A stretch of DNA of 64,000 bases, from NCBI RefSeq assembly GCF_000981895.1, contig NZ_LATD01000028.1:1-64000 (forward strand). The letters are read 5' to 3'. This stretch comes from Streptomyces odonnellii (lineage in GTDB: Bacteria; Actinomycetota; Actinomycetes; Streptomycetales; Streptomycetaceae). The position numbers and the translations under genes were made by a program. Below the pieces are notes generated by a model, which searched no databases, had not been told where the DNA came from, and saw only the letters and a program-made list of their open reading frames with translations. This document shows positions 8,812-17,812 of this stretch, piece by piece. Within the stretch, counting starts at the first letter, position 1, and the number at the start of each line of letters is the position of its first letter.

Positions 8812-10761
8812 TCACCAACGGGCCCTGCGGCGAAGGCCGGTGAGCAGATACGCGCAGAGAAGGACCGACACCGACAGGACCAGCGCGGCGGCGAGCGGCC
8901 GGGCGAGGAGCCCCGCCACGGCCGTCAGCCAGTGGTCGGCGCGGGTGGGCCACTGGAGCCACGCCAGTTCACGGAGCCTGGCCGGGAGTCCGGCCGTCGA
9001 ACGCGCGGACGGGCCCGCGAACGCCGTCCGCAACAGCGGTACGGCCAGGGTCGGTACGGCAACGACGACGGCCACTCCGGCGACGGTGACGCGGAAGACC
9101 CCGGCGCCGAGGAGCCCGGCCCAGGCACAGCCGACGGCCAGCCCGGCCCACCCGGCACCCAGCGCGGGCCAGTTGTCCGGTACGGGCGCGGCGGCATGGC
9201 CGTACACGAGGCGCAGCGCGGCGCCGTCGACCGCCACCACCAGGAAGGCGAGGATCAGGGCCGAGGCGGCGGTCACCGCGAGCTTGGCGAGGAGCAGGGC
9301 GAGACGGCGGGGGACGGTGCCCCGGGCGCCGGCGAGCGCGGGATAGCGGAATTCGTCGCCGAAGGTGAGCGCGCCGAGCAGTCCGGCGCCGAGCACGGCG
9401 GGCGGCAGCGGCAGGATCGCGGGCCAGGCCACCAGCAGCCTGTGCGGCGGAGTCCCGCCGGCGCGGGCGAGGAACAGGGCGAGGAGAACGGACACGAGGA
9501 CGACCGCGGCCACGATCAGGGGTGTCGTACGGATCCCGAACATGCGGTGGAGTTCGTAGCGCAACGGCCTGAGCGGACTGCGGACCGGACGCGGTGACAG
9601 CGGCGGCACCGGGCGTGGCAGGGGCCCCGGGCCGTCGGACGCGGGTCCGGGCGTGGACGTGGACGTGGACGTGGAGGCGGTCGCGGAGTTGGTGACGGGG
9701 TTGGTCCGGGGAGCGGCCCGGAGTTCGGCGGGCGGGGCGATCACCGCCCGGGTCGGTGCCGTGTCCGCCTCGGAGGCCGGAGCGGGAACGGTGCCACTGC
9801 CCTGGCCCGACGCGGGCAGCGAGACCGGCCGGGGAAGCGGAATGGGCGCGAGGGCGGCTGCGAGGGCGGGATGGTGAACGGGCTCCGGTCCGGTGTCCCC
9901 GAACTCGTCGGCGAGCTGATGGACGAGGACGCCGTGGCGGAAGGCGGTCTCACCGATCTCGGGGCAGCTGCTGCCGTAGACGGTGAGCCGGCTGCCCGCC
10001 TCGGCGACCACTTCGACCGAGCGCCGCTCCGCGCGGGCCTCGCGGCTCAGCGCGTCGGCGAGGCGCGCGGCGTGCGGTGTCCTGACCGCGACGCGCGGAC
10101 GCAGTCTGGTACGCGCGAACTCCGCGCCGTCCTGGTCCGCGACCAGGCGGCCGTCGTCGATGGTGACGACATGATCGGCGGTACGGGCGGCCTCCTTGGG
10201 GTCGCTGGTCGTGTAGAGAACGGTGCCGCCCCGGGCCGCATGGGCGCGGAGCAGCCCGAACAGCCAGGTGCTCTCACGCAACGAGAGACCTGCGGACGGC
10301 GCGTCGAGCAGCAGCGCGTGCGGGTCGCCCAACAGCGCGGTGGCGAGCCCGAGTCTGCGGTCCATGCCGAGCGAGAGCGTGCCGAGCCGTTCGCCGCGCA
10401 GTCCGTCGAGGCCCACGGCACCGAGGAGTTCGTCGGCGCGCGCGGCGGGGACGCCCGCCGCGGCGCCGAGCATTCTGAGCTGACCTCTGACGGTCCGTCC
10501 GGGATGGCCGGGCACAGCACCGAGGAGCACCCCGACCTCGCGCGCCGGGTGGGCGACGCGATGGAGCGGCAGGCCGCGGAAGTAGGTGATCCCACGGCCG
10601 GGTTGGAGTTCGAGCATCAGCCTGAGGGCGGTGGTCTTGCCCGCGCCGGAGGCACCGAGCAGCGCGGTGACGGAGCCGGACCGGGCCTCGAAGGTCAGAT
10701 CGTCCACGGCGGAGGTGAGGTCTCGACGGGGGGTGCTGGTCAGTCCGATGGCCTGGAGCAT
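8812..10761 (-). CDS. ABC transporter: fused ATPase and permease, degenerate ATPase motifs
   Basis: 649 residues. Residues ~1-240 form an ABC ATPase with an intact Walker A (GASGAGKTT, ~36-44). The signature is LSLGM instead of LSGGQ (~129-133), Walker B reads LLLDAPSAG with Ala154 in place of the catalytic Glu, and the switch-loop His is Ser (YTTSDPKEA, ~186). A proline/threonine-rich linker (~310-380) leads to a C-terminal membrane domain with about six helices, resembling ABC-2-type permeases. The ATG at 10761 fits the ATPase domain start; an in-frame ATG at 10905 lies further upstream without support. Substrate unknown. It could be a regulatory or low-turnover transporter. Confidence 0.8.
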   Translation of the reverse strand: MLQAIGLTSTPRRDLTSAVDDLTFEARSGSVTALLGASGAGKTTALRLMLELQPGRGITYFRGLPLHRVAHPAREVGVLLGAVPGHPGRTVRGQLRMLGAAAGVPAARADELLGAVGLDGLRGERLGTLSLGMDRRLGLATALLGDPHALLLDAPSAGLSLRESTWLFGLLRAHAARGGTVLYTTSDPKEAARTADHVVTIDDGRLVADQDGAEFARTRLRPRVAVRTPHAARLADALSREARAERRSVEVVAEAGSRLTVYGSSCPEIGETAFRHGVLVHQLADEFGDTGPEPVHHPALAAALAPIPLPRPVSLPASGQGSGTVPAPASEADTAPTRAVIAPPAELRAAPRTNPVTNSATASTSTSTSTPGPASDGPGPLPRPVPPLSPRPVRSPLRPLRYELHRMFGIRTTPLIVAAVVLVSVLLALFLARAGGTPPHRLLVAWPAILPLPPAVLGAGLLGALTFGDEFRYPALAGARGTVPRRLALLLAKLAVTAASALILAFLVVAVDGAALRLVYGHAAAPVPDNWPALGAGWAGLAVGCAWAGLLGAGVFRVTVAGVAVVVAVPTLAVPLLRTAFAGPSARSTAGLPARLRELAWLQWPTRADHWLTAVAGLLARPLAAALVLSVSVLLCAYLLTGLRRRARW

Positions 10762-11000
10762 CGCTTCTCTCGCGGGGAGGTGAGACCGCTCGGCGGCAGG
10801 GGCTAGTACCGCAGCAAGATAACTCGACATGTCCGACTTGTGACGCATGAGGCGCACCCGGGTGTCCCGGTGTCCGCGCTTCGCGTCCAACCACGCGGCT
10901 TCCACCGGAACCTGAACTGACGGCCCGTCAGGCCGACGCGTGCCCGCTCTGCCTGTTCCGTCCGTTCTGTCTGGCGTGTCGGTGCCGCCCGTACCGCAGG

Positions 11001-11765
11001 TCAGACCTCGGGGCGCAGCATCGGCGGATTCAGTACGGTCGCCCCGCCAGCCCGGAAGAGCTGGGCCGGCCTGCCGCCCTGCCGGGTGGTGGTCCCCCCG
11101 GACGGGACCAGGAAGCCCGGGGTGCCCGTCACTTTGCGGTGGAAGTTACGGGGATCCAGCGCCACGCCCCACACCGCCTCGTACACCCTGCGCAGCTCGC
11201 CGACGGTGAACTCGGGCGGGCAGAACGCGGTGGCGAGCGAGGAGTACTCGATCTTGGAGCGGGCCCGCTCCACCCCGTCCGCGAGGATCCGGGCGTGGTC
11301 GAAGGCGAGCTGGGCGGGCTGTTCGTCCTCGCGGGCGAAACCACCCTCCTGGTTGAGCAGCTCCGCGACGGGAGCCCAGCGCGCGCTGTTGGCATCGCCG
11401 CCGGCCCTGGGCGCGGGAAGGTCGGGCGAGAGCGCGAGATGCGCCACGCTGACCACCCGCATCCGGGGGTCCCTCCCGGGCTCCCCATAGGTCGCGAGCT
11501 GTTCGAGATGAGCCCCGTTACCGGGCTCCGGGGAGAGTGGGTCGTGTGCGCAGAGCCCGGTCTCCTCGGACAGTTCCCGTGCCGCCGCCTCGGCCAGATC
11601 CTCGTCGCCCCGGACAAAGCCGCCGGGCAGCGCCCACCGCCCCTGGAAGGGCGGCTCCCCGCGCCGTACGACCAGCGCGCAGAGCGCGTGGCGCCGGACG
11701 GTGAGCACGACCAGGTCGACGGTGACAGCGAAAGCCGGGAAGGCCGACGGGTCGTAGGGCGACAT
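11001..11765 (-). CDS. NUDIX hydrolase / NrtR-type transcriptional regulator
   Basis: 254 residues in two parts. Residues ~1-140 are a NUDIX domain with the sequence GGFVRGDEDLAEAAARELSEETG, which keeps the E-X3-RELSEETG core of the NUDIX box. The C-terminal part (EFTVGELRRVYEAVWGVALDPRNFHRKV...) is a winged helix as in NrtR, the repressor of NAD metabolism genes that senses ADP-ribose. Because the catalytic Glu residues remain, it may keep hydrolase activity. The ATG at 11765 has only a weak ribosome-binding site. No NAD biosynthesis gene is adjacent, so the target genes are unknown. Confidence 0.8.
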   Translation of the reverse strand: MSPYDPSAFPAFAVTVDLVVLTVRRHALCALVVRRGEPPFQGRWALPGGFVRGDEDLAEAAARELSEETGLCAHDPLSPEPGNGAHLEQLATYGEPGRDPRMRVVSVAHLALSPDLPAPRAGGDANSARWAPVAELLNQEGGFAREDEQPAQLAFDHARILADGVERARSKIEYSSLATAFCPPEFTVGELRRVYEAVWGVALDPRNFHRKVTGTPGFLVPSGGTTTRQGGRPAQLFRAGGATVLNPPMLRPEV

Positions 11766-11778
11766 GCGATGATCATAG

Positions 11779-11793
11779 TCGTCTGCTTGACGA
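11779..11793. promoter_or_regulatory. Possible operator of the NUDIX regulator
   Basis: Inverted repeat TCGTC-TGCTT-GACGA, ending 14 bases before the start codon of the NrtR-like gene. NrtR proteins commonly autoregulate through short palindromes. The arms are only 5 bp, so this is a weak call. Confidence 0.3.
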
Positions 11794-11884
11794 TAAACAC
11801 TCCTTGTGTCATTAACCCAGGGGCACTTCTTTGCCCTTTCTCCGATCTTCGAGTTCACGGACCGGCGGGACCCGCCGAGCCGTC

Positions 11885-13912
11885 TCACACCCCGAGCTGG
11901 AGCCCGTCGGCCGCTTCCTCGACCATGCCGAGCCCGAGCCGGCTGACCCGTACGGAGAAGGGCTCCCCCGCGACCCGCAGGCCGCTGAGCTGGACCGCTC
12001 CGAGCGGGGCGGTGCGCATCGGGTGCAGCGCGACCGTGCCACCGGGGGCGTCGGGACGGATACCGACGAGCGCGGTGAGCACATGGATCCCCGCCGCCGC
12101 GGCCACCGCGGCGGGCCGGCACGCAGCGGGATGCGGCACGGGCGCACCCCCGGCGGTCCGCTGCTCCCCCGCGTACATCTCCGGCAGCCGGTGGCCGAAA
12201 GCCTCCGCCGCGTCCAGCAGCCCGCGCAGCAGCGAGACGGCTTCCTTCTCGTGCCCGGCCGCCGCCAGACCTCCGATCGCGACGGCCGTCTCATGCACCC
12301 GCACCGCCCCGGCCCGGTGGCCGAACGGGTTGTGGCCCGGCTCCTTGGCCGCGAGTCCGCGCAGCCCCCAGCCGGTGTCGAGCGCGGGACTGCCGAGCAG
12401 CCGGGCCACCTGTTCGGTCCTGGCGCCGTCGAGGAGACCCGGGGCCGCTCTCCCCTCGCCGAGCAGCCCGGTGTCCAGGAGATGCGCGGAGTTGGCGCTC
12501 GGATGCGGAAGGAGCCGTCCGTCGGAGAGACGCGCCGCGGCCGGCCGGCCCCCCGCCCGGTCGTCGAACCAGAACGTCTCGCCGAACCGCCGCCGCAGCG
12601 CCTCCGCCCACTCCCGCCAGCCGTCGGCCCCCGGCCGGCCGCAGGCGTCCAGCAGATCCGCCCCGAGCAGGGCCGCCCGGTGTGCGTGGGCCTGGGTCTC
12701 GACGCGCTGCGGCCCGGTGGGGCCCGGCTCCCCCAGCAGATCACCGTCGTCCGAGGCGGCACGCAGCCACTGGAGACAACGCTCCGCGGCCGGGAGCAGC
12801 TCGGCCAGCTCCTTTTCGGGGAGCCCCCAACGGCGTGCCTCCGCGAGGACGACGGGAAAGGCGAGGGTCGCCTCGACGCCGGTGCAGCTCGGCGGCAGAT
12901 GAGGACCGGCGTCGCGCAGCGGTCCGCGGAGCCGCCCGAAGTCCCTTCCCTGCTCCCTGAACTGCGTGCGGGCGAGGGTACGGAGCGTCGCCGCGGCCAG
13001 CCGGGTGCCGAGCGGGAGCGCCATCCGTACAGCCCAGAGCGCTTCCGCAGCGGGCGGTCCGCAGCGCCAAGGCACGCCTGCCGCGGGATGGAGGTCCGCG
13101 GGGCCGCCGGGACCCCGGAGCAGCAGCCCCCGCAGATCGCCGAGGCTCGCGGCGAACAGCGGCCGCACCCGGAGGTCGTCCCCCTCGGCCGCCGCCGCGG
13201 GCAGGGGATCGCTCCCCGTCCGGCCCGTGGGCCGCACGGGCCGGTCGGAGCGGATCCGCAGTTCGATGGTGTGGGCGGCTCCGGGCCCCAGCTCCACTTC
13301 CCAGCGCAGCAGTCCCGCCGAGGCCAGCGAGTCCTGCGGGGCCGGGGACGCGGTGACGACGGCGTACCGGCCGTCCGGCGCCGACCAGCGAAGACCCGCC
13401 GCATGGACACCTGCGGGCAGTTCGGGGCCCGCCCGGCCGGCGCCGATCGCGGCCAGCTCCGCGAGATCGGTGCCGAAGGAGATCTCCACCGGAATCCTGC
13501 GCGGCCGCCGGGCGGAGCTGTGCAGGGTGATCCGCTCGGTGCCGTCGGCGTCCCGCAGCCGCTCGACACTGATCTCCGGATCGGGCCCGGCGTCCTCGGG
13601 GGTACGGACCACCGCCCGGAACCGCGCCCGGTCGGCGGCGACGAGCCTGCCCTGCAGCGGGATCGGGTCCCGTCCCGCGATCCGCAGCCGGCACCGGGAG
13701 AGCAGGCGCCGGCCCGACTGGTAGAAGCCCTCGATCCCCTCGCCGGTGAGCTGTCCGTGCTCGGCCGAGACCGCGAGGCAGGGCAGCGCGACGCACAGCA
13801 GAGCGTGGTGCACGACGGGCGGCCCTGCGGGCGGCGCGGCCCGCCTCCCCGCCGGCCCGGCGGGGGTGATACGCGGCGGCTCGCTGTTCGGGGAGGGGGC
13901 GGTGAGGGCCAT
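11885..13912 (-). CDS. Glycogen-debranching-like protein (amylo-alpha-1,6-glucosidase family)
   Basis: 675 residues. The N-terminal ~250 residues form a beta-rich region of the type called glycogen debranching enzyme N-terminal bis-like, with the EGIEGFYQSGRRLLSRCRLRIAG segment characteristic of that family. The rest is an (alpha/alpha)-barrel of the trehalase/glucoamylase kind with ETQAHAHRAALLGADLLDACGR, SANSAHLLDTGLL, WGLRGLA and HPAACRPAAVAAAA. The family acts on alpha-glucans or related saccharides, but the substrate of actinobacterial members is not settled, and I cannot assign catalytic acids. It is cytoplasmic, with no signal peptide. The ribosome-binding site at the ATG (13912) is weak. 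Confidence 0.75.
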   Translation of the reverse strand: MALTAPSPNSEPPRITPAGPAGRRAAPPAGPPVVHHALLCVALPCLAVSAEHGQLTGEGIEGFYQSGRRLLSRCRLRIAGRDPIPLQGRLVAADRARFRAVVRTPEDAGPDPEISVERLRDADGTERITLHSSARRPRRIPVEISFGTDLAELAAIGAGRAGPELPAGVHAAGLRWSAPDGRYAVVTASPAPQDSLASAGLLRWEVELGPGAAHTIELRIRSDRPVRPTGRTGSDPLPAAAAEGDDLRVRPLFAASLGDLRGLLLRGPGGPADLHPAAGVPWRCGPPAAEALWAVRMALPLGTRLAAATLRTLARTQFREQGRDFGRLRGPLRDAGPHLPPSCTGVEATLAFPVVLAEARRWGLPEKELAELLPAAERCLQWLRAASDDGDLLGEPGPTGPQRVETQAHAHRAALLGADLLDACGRPGADGWREWAEALRRRFGETFWFDDRAGGRPAAARLSDGRLLPHPSANSAHLLDTGLLGEGRAAPGLLDGARTEQVARLLGSPALDTGWGLRGLAAKEPGHNPFGHRAGAVRVHETAVAIGGLAAAGHEKEAVSLLRGLLDAAEAFGHRLPEMYAGEQRTAGGAPVPHPAACRPAAVAAAAGIHVLTALVGIRPDAPGGTVALHPMRTAPLGAVQLSGLRVAGEPFSVRVSRLGLGMVEEAADGLQLGV

Positions 13913-14027
13913 GGGTGGTCAGTTCTGCCTTCTGTGCGCTCCGGAGGGCGGCCGTCGCCGCGGCGGTGCGGCTCGTACGGCTTCGCCACAGAGGTGAACG
14001 CCCGCCCGGCCGAACGGGTCACGGCCG

Positions 14028-15317
14028 TCATCGCCCGCTCCTTGTCCCGCGCCTGCCGTCGCGCCGGCCTGTCCGGCCCCGCGCCGCCGTCCTTTCGGGG
14101 CGCCGTGCGGCCTGGAGTGTTTTACGCCGCTCGGGCGGACGCGCGGAACGGGACGCATGCCGTCCGGCAGCCGCGCGTGGACCCGGCAGTGCTCGTGCGA
14201 CACGCTGCTCGCGCAGACAGCGGCGCAGCGCCTCGGGGTCAAGTCCTTCGTTGCAGGCCTGGTGGAGCAACTGGGCGAAGACGTACTGCGGGTCGAGGCG
14301 CAGGGCCAGCCCGAGCGCGACCCGGGCGCCGGGTTCGTCACCGGTGGACCACGAGACCCAGCCGGCCAGGGTCAGCGGCGCGGTGGCGAATTCGTTGTAG
14401 GGGCCGACGCAGCGCCGGGCCAGGGCGCGCCAGAGCCTCAGGGCCAGCTCAGCCTGCGGACCTTCCATCCACTCGGCAGCCCGGTCCCGTGTCGTACGGT
14501 CCTGGAGTCCGAGGATGACGGCGGCCGCCTCCTGATGGCTGATGAGCCGGTCGTCCTCGGCGTCCATGGCCGTCTGTCCCGCCCGTGGCGCCTCCGCGAG
14601 CCGCTTCATCAGCTCGCGCGCCGCCCGCAAGGTCTCCGCACCGACCTTTTCCTGGCTCCGTTCGACCAGGATCCTGGGCACGAGGGCCGCGCTCGCCTCG
14701 TCGAGCGCGCGCTCCTGTTCCTTGGCGGCCGGTGTCCCCCAGGAGGTCAGGCGGGCCTCCATCTCCCTGAGCGACCCGCGGACATGCACACCGGCGTAGG
14801 CGGCGGCCGCGGCCATCACCGACGTACCGGGCAGGGCCAGTCCGGTGCCCTCGGGCGGACAGCAGCGCACATCGGGGCAGCAGTACGACCAGAAACGGCC
14901 GTCGGACACACAGAGCACCTCGTACACGGGCACATCGAGGCTCCCGCAGGCGGTGCGCAGCCGCTGCGCGAGGGGGCGGAGCCGCTCCATCACCTGCCGG
15001 CCAGTCTCCCCTTCCGCCGGGTCCTGGCAGAGAAAGGCGACAACTCCGTCCGGGCGGGCGCCCCGCCGTGCGCTTCCCTCGATCAGACAGTCGGCGAGCT
15101 GCTCGGCCACCGGCGGCCACTCCTTCGGCGAACTCGGGATGCCCAGCCTGAGCCGTCCGCCGAAACTTCCGTGCTCGCCGTGGAGCGCGACCATGACGAC
15201 GGAATCGGTGGGGTGGAAGCCGAACAAGTACGGGAGGGCGTCGGCGAGTTCGGCGGCACTGCGCAGGGTCATCTGCTGCCGGCCGGTGGATGAGGTCGAT
15301 TCGTGGTGGTTGTTCAT
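14028..15317 (-). CDS. DUF4192 domain protein
   Basis: 429 residues. The family hallmark LADALPYLFGFHPTDSVVMVAL is at residues ~22-43, followed by an alpha/beta region with several Cys residues (YCCPDVRCCPP) and a C-terminal helical part with tetratricopeptide-like spacing (GWVSWSTGDEPGARVALGLAL). The last ~60 residues are Arg/Pro-rich and probably disordered. DUF4192 proteins are common in actinobacteria and uncharacterised. The ATG at 15317 is chosen because MNNHHES begins the conserved part. It is divergent from the RecQ-like helicase gene, and the two share a 110-bp promoter region containing a DnaA-box pair. Confidence 0.78.
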   Translation of the reverse strand: MNNHHESTSSTGRQQMTLRSAAELADALPYLFGFHPTDSVVMVALHGEHGSFGGRLRLGIPSSPKEWPPVAEQLADCLIEGSARRGARPDGVVAFLCQDPAEGETGRQVMERLRPLAQRLRTACGSLDVPVYEVLCVSDGRFWSYCCPDVRCCPPEGTGLALPGTSVMAAAAAYAGVHVRGSLREMEARLTSWGTPAAKEQERALDEASAALVPRILVERSQEKVGAETLRAARELMKRLAEAPRAGQTAMDAEDDRLISHQEAAAVILGLQDRTTRDRAAEWMEGPQAELALRLWRALARRCVGPYNEFATAPLTLAGWVSWSTGDEPGARVALGLALRLDPQYVFAQLLHQACNEGLDPEALRRCLREQRVARALPGPRAAAGRHASRSARPPERRKTLQAARRPERTAARGRTGRRDGRRGTRSGR

Positions 15318-15355
15318 GGCACGACCGTCCCGTGCCCGGCCGGATCCCGCGACCC

Positions 15356-15377
15356 CTGTGGATAACTTTGTCCACAG
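15356..15377. promoter_or_regulatory. Head-to-head DnaA-box pair between divergent genes
   Basis: TGTGGATAA (15357-15365, reverse of the consensus box TTATCCACA) and TTGTCCACA (15368-15376, the streptomycete-favoured form) lie two bases apart, giving a near-palindrome with arms CTGTGGA and TCCACAG. The site sits between the DUF4192 gene and the RecQ-like helicase gene, so bound DnaA could affect both. Confidence 0.55.
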
Positions 15378-15427
15378 CCCGGCGGCCGTGTTCGCGCTCT
15401 GTCCGAGCCATCGGGTTGCATGGGTGC

Positions 15428-17599
15428 ATGACCAACGCAGACCGCACGGCTCTCCGGGCCTCCGCCGATTCCGTTCTCGCCCGCCTCGTCGGTGACGCCA
15501 CCGGCGCCGCCACGCTGCGCGAGGACCAGTGGCGGGCCATCGAGGCGCTTGTCGCCGACAAGCGCAGGGCGCTGGTCGTCCAGCGGACGGGGTGGGGCAA
15601 GTCCGCGGTGTATTTCGTGGCGACCTCACTGCTGCGGGAGCGCGGCGCGGGCCCGACCGTGATCGTCTCACCGCTGCTCGCGCTCATGCGCAATCAGGTG
15701 GAGGCCGCCGCGCGCGCCGGGATCCGCGCGCGGACGATCAATTCGTCGAACGTGGAGGAGTGGGACACGGTCCAGGACGAGGTGGCGGCGGGCGAGGTCG
15801 ATGTCCTGCTGGTCAGTCCCGAGCGGTTGAACAATCCGGACTTCCGGGACCAGGTCCTGCCCCGGCTCGCCGCGGCCACCGGGCTGCTGGTGGTGGACGA
15901 GGCGCACTGCATCTCCGACTGGGGCCACGACTTCCGTCCCGACTACCGGCGGCTGCGCACGATGCTCGCGGAGTTGCCGTCGGGGGTCCCGGTTCTCGCC
16001 ACCACGGCCACGGCCAATTCCCGGGTGACCGCCGATGTCGCCGAGCAGTTGGGCACGGGGGCGGGGACGGACGCGCTGGTGCTGCGCGGTCCGCTTGACC
16101 GGGAGAGTCTCAGTCTGCATGTGCTCCGGCTGCCGGACGCGGCACACCGGCTGGCGTGGCTGGCCGACCATCTCGGCGAGCTGCCCGGCTCCGGGATCAT
16201 CTATACCCTGACGGTCGCCGCGGCCGAGGAGGTCACCGCGTATCTGCGGCAGTGCGGGCACACGGTCGCCTCGTACACGGGGCGCACGGAGAACGCGGAC
16301 CGGCAGCAGGCCGAGGACGATCTCCTGGCGAACAGGGTGAAGGCGCTGGTCGCCACCTCCGCGCTGGGCATGGGCTTCGACAAGCCGGACCTGGGATTCG
16401 TGGTGCATCTCGGCTCGCCGTCCTCCCCCATCGCCTATTACCAGCAGGTGGGCCGAGCCGGCCGTGGGGTGGAGCACGCCGAGGTGCTGCTGCTGCCGGG
16501 CAGGGAGGACGAGGCCATCTGGCAGTACTTCGCATCGGTCGCCTTCCCGCCCGAGGAGCTGGTCCGGCGCACGCTCGATGTCCTGGGCCAGGCCGGGCGG
16601 CCGCTGTCGCTGCCCGCGCTGGAGCCCCTGGTCGAGCTGCGGCGTACGCGTCTGGAGACGATGCTCAAGGTCCTCGATGTGGACGGAGCGGTGCACCGGG
16701 TGAAGGGCGGCTGGACGTCGACGGGCCGCCCGTGGGTGTACGACACCGAGCGGTATGCCTGGGTGTCGCGGCAGCGTGAGGCCGAACAGCAGGCGATGCG
16801 GGACTACGCGTCGACGGCCGGCTGCCGGATGGAGTTCCTGCGGCGGCAGTTGGACGACGAGGAAGCCGCTCCGTGCGGGCGCTGCGACAACTGCGCGGGG
16901 GTGCGGTTCGAGGACAAGGTGACCGCCGCCGCCCTGGACGCCGCGCGCGGTGAGCTGGGCAGGCCGGGTGTGGAGGTGGAGCCGCGCCGGATGTGGCCGA
17001 CCGGGCTCCCGGCGGTCGGTGTGGCACTGAAGGGGCGCATCCCACCCGGCGAACAGTCCTTCGCGGGGCGGGCGTTGGGGCGGCTGTCCGACATCGGCTG
17101 GGGCAACAGGCTGCGGCCGATGCTGGCATCACATGCCCCGGACGGCCCGGTGCCCGACGATGTGGTGACCGCTGTGGTGAGCGTGCTCGCCGACTGGGCC
17201 AAGGGGCCGGGCGGTTGGGCCTCCGGTGCCGCCGACGCGTCTCCCCGGCCAGTCGGGGTCGTCACCGTGGCCTCGCACAGCAGGCCCAGGCTCATCGGCT
17301 CGCTCGGCGGCCGCATCGCGCAGGCCGGCAGAATTCCGCTGCTCGGTACGGTCGAGTACGCGCCGGAGGCCGCCGACACCCGTATCTCCCGTACCAACAG
17401 CGCGCAGCGAGTGCGCGCGCTGCACGAGACGCTGACCGTACCCGCCGAACTGGCCGCGGCGCTCGCGTCGGCGGGCGGTCCCGTTCTGCTGGTCGACGGC
17501 CTCTCCGACAGCGGCTGGACTCTCGCGGTGGCCGCCCGGCTGCTGCGGAAAGCCGGAGCAGAGGGGGTGTTTCCGCTGGTCCTCGCCGTTCAGGCCTGA
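15428..17599 (+). CDS. RecQ-family DNA helicase fused to a phosphoribosyltransferase-like domain
   Basis: 723 residues. Walker A QRTGWGKSA (~52-60), DEAHCISDWGHDFR (157-170) and the RecQ motif VI region (YYQQVGRAGRG) identify a superfamily 2 3'-5' helicase. A four-Cys zinc site follows (TAGCRMEF...CGRCDNC, ~464-489). The C-terminal ~115 residues carry SRPRLIGSLGGRIAQ...NSAQRV and then VLLVDGLSDSGWT (~684-697), which has the form of the PRPP-binding loop of type I phosphoribosyltransferases (ComF-like). The ATG at 15428 has little leader and may be near-leaderless. Role presumably in DNA repair; the extra domain may bind a nucleotide or PRPP. Confidence 0.85.
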   Translation: MTNADRTALRASADSVLARLVGDATGAATLREDQWRAIEALVADKRRALVVQRTGWGKSAVYFVATSLLRERGAGPTVIVSPLLALMRNQVEAAARAGIRARTINSSNVEEWDTVQDEVAAGEVDVLLVSPERLNNPDFRDQVLPRLAAATGLLVVDEAHCISDWGHDFRPDYRRLRTMLAELPSGVPVLATTATANSRVTADVAEQLGTGAGTDALVLRGPLDRESLSLHVLRLPDAAHRLAWLADHLGELPGSGIIYTLTVAAAEEVTAYLRQCGHTVASYTGRTENADRQQAEDDLLANRVKALVATSALGMGFDKPDLGFVVHLGSPSSPIAYYQQVGRAGRGVEHAEVLLLPGREDEAIWQYFASVAFPPEELVRRTLDVLGQAGRPLSLPALEPLVELRRTRLETMLKVLDVDGAVHRVKGGWTSTGRPWVYDTERYAWVSRQREAEQQAMRDYASTAGCRMEFLRRQLDDEEAAPCGRCDNCAGVRFEDKVTAAALDAARGELGRPGVEVEPRRMWPTGLPAVGVALKGRIPPGEQSFAGRALGRLSDIGWGNRLRPMLASHAPDGPVPDDVVTAVVSVLADWAKGPGGWASGAADASPRPVGVVTVASHSRPRLIGSLGGRIAQAGRIPLLGTVEYAPEAADTRISRTNSAQRVRALHETLTVPAELAAALASAGGPVLLVDGLSDSGWTLAVAARLLRKAGAEGVFPLVLAVQA

Positions 17600-17812
17600 T
17601 ACAGGACACCGGCCGCACGGCTCTGGCCAGGGATATGACCGCCATACCTGCCCAAACCCGTCAACGGCGCCAATTGCTCGTTGCCGCGCGCCCCCGTGCC
17701 AGCGAGAATTGAACAACCCCGCACGATCCGCTCGCGGTTCGCGAGGGCCATGCCGTGGTACGCCCCCGTCCGCCCCTGCCCGCACTGTGGGCGCGTACGC
17801 GAAGGGAGGATC

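Noticed and set aside
11831-14518. 895-residue + strand reading frame
   Set aside because: Antisense to the glycogen-debranching-like gene, rich in Arg/Gly/Pro, without motifs.
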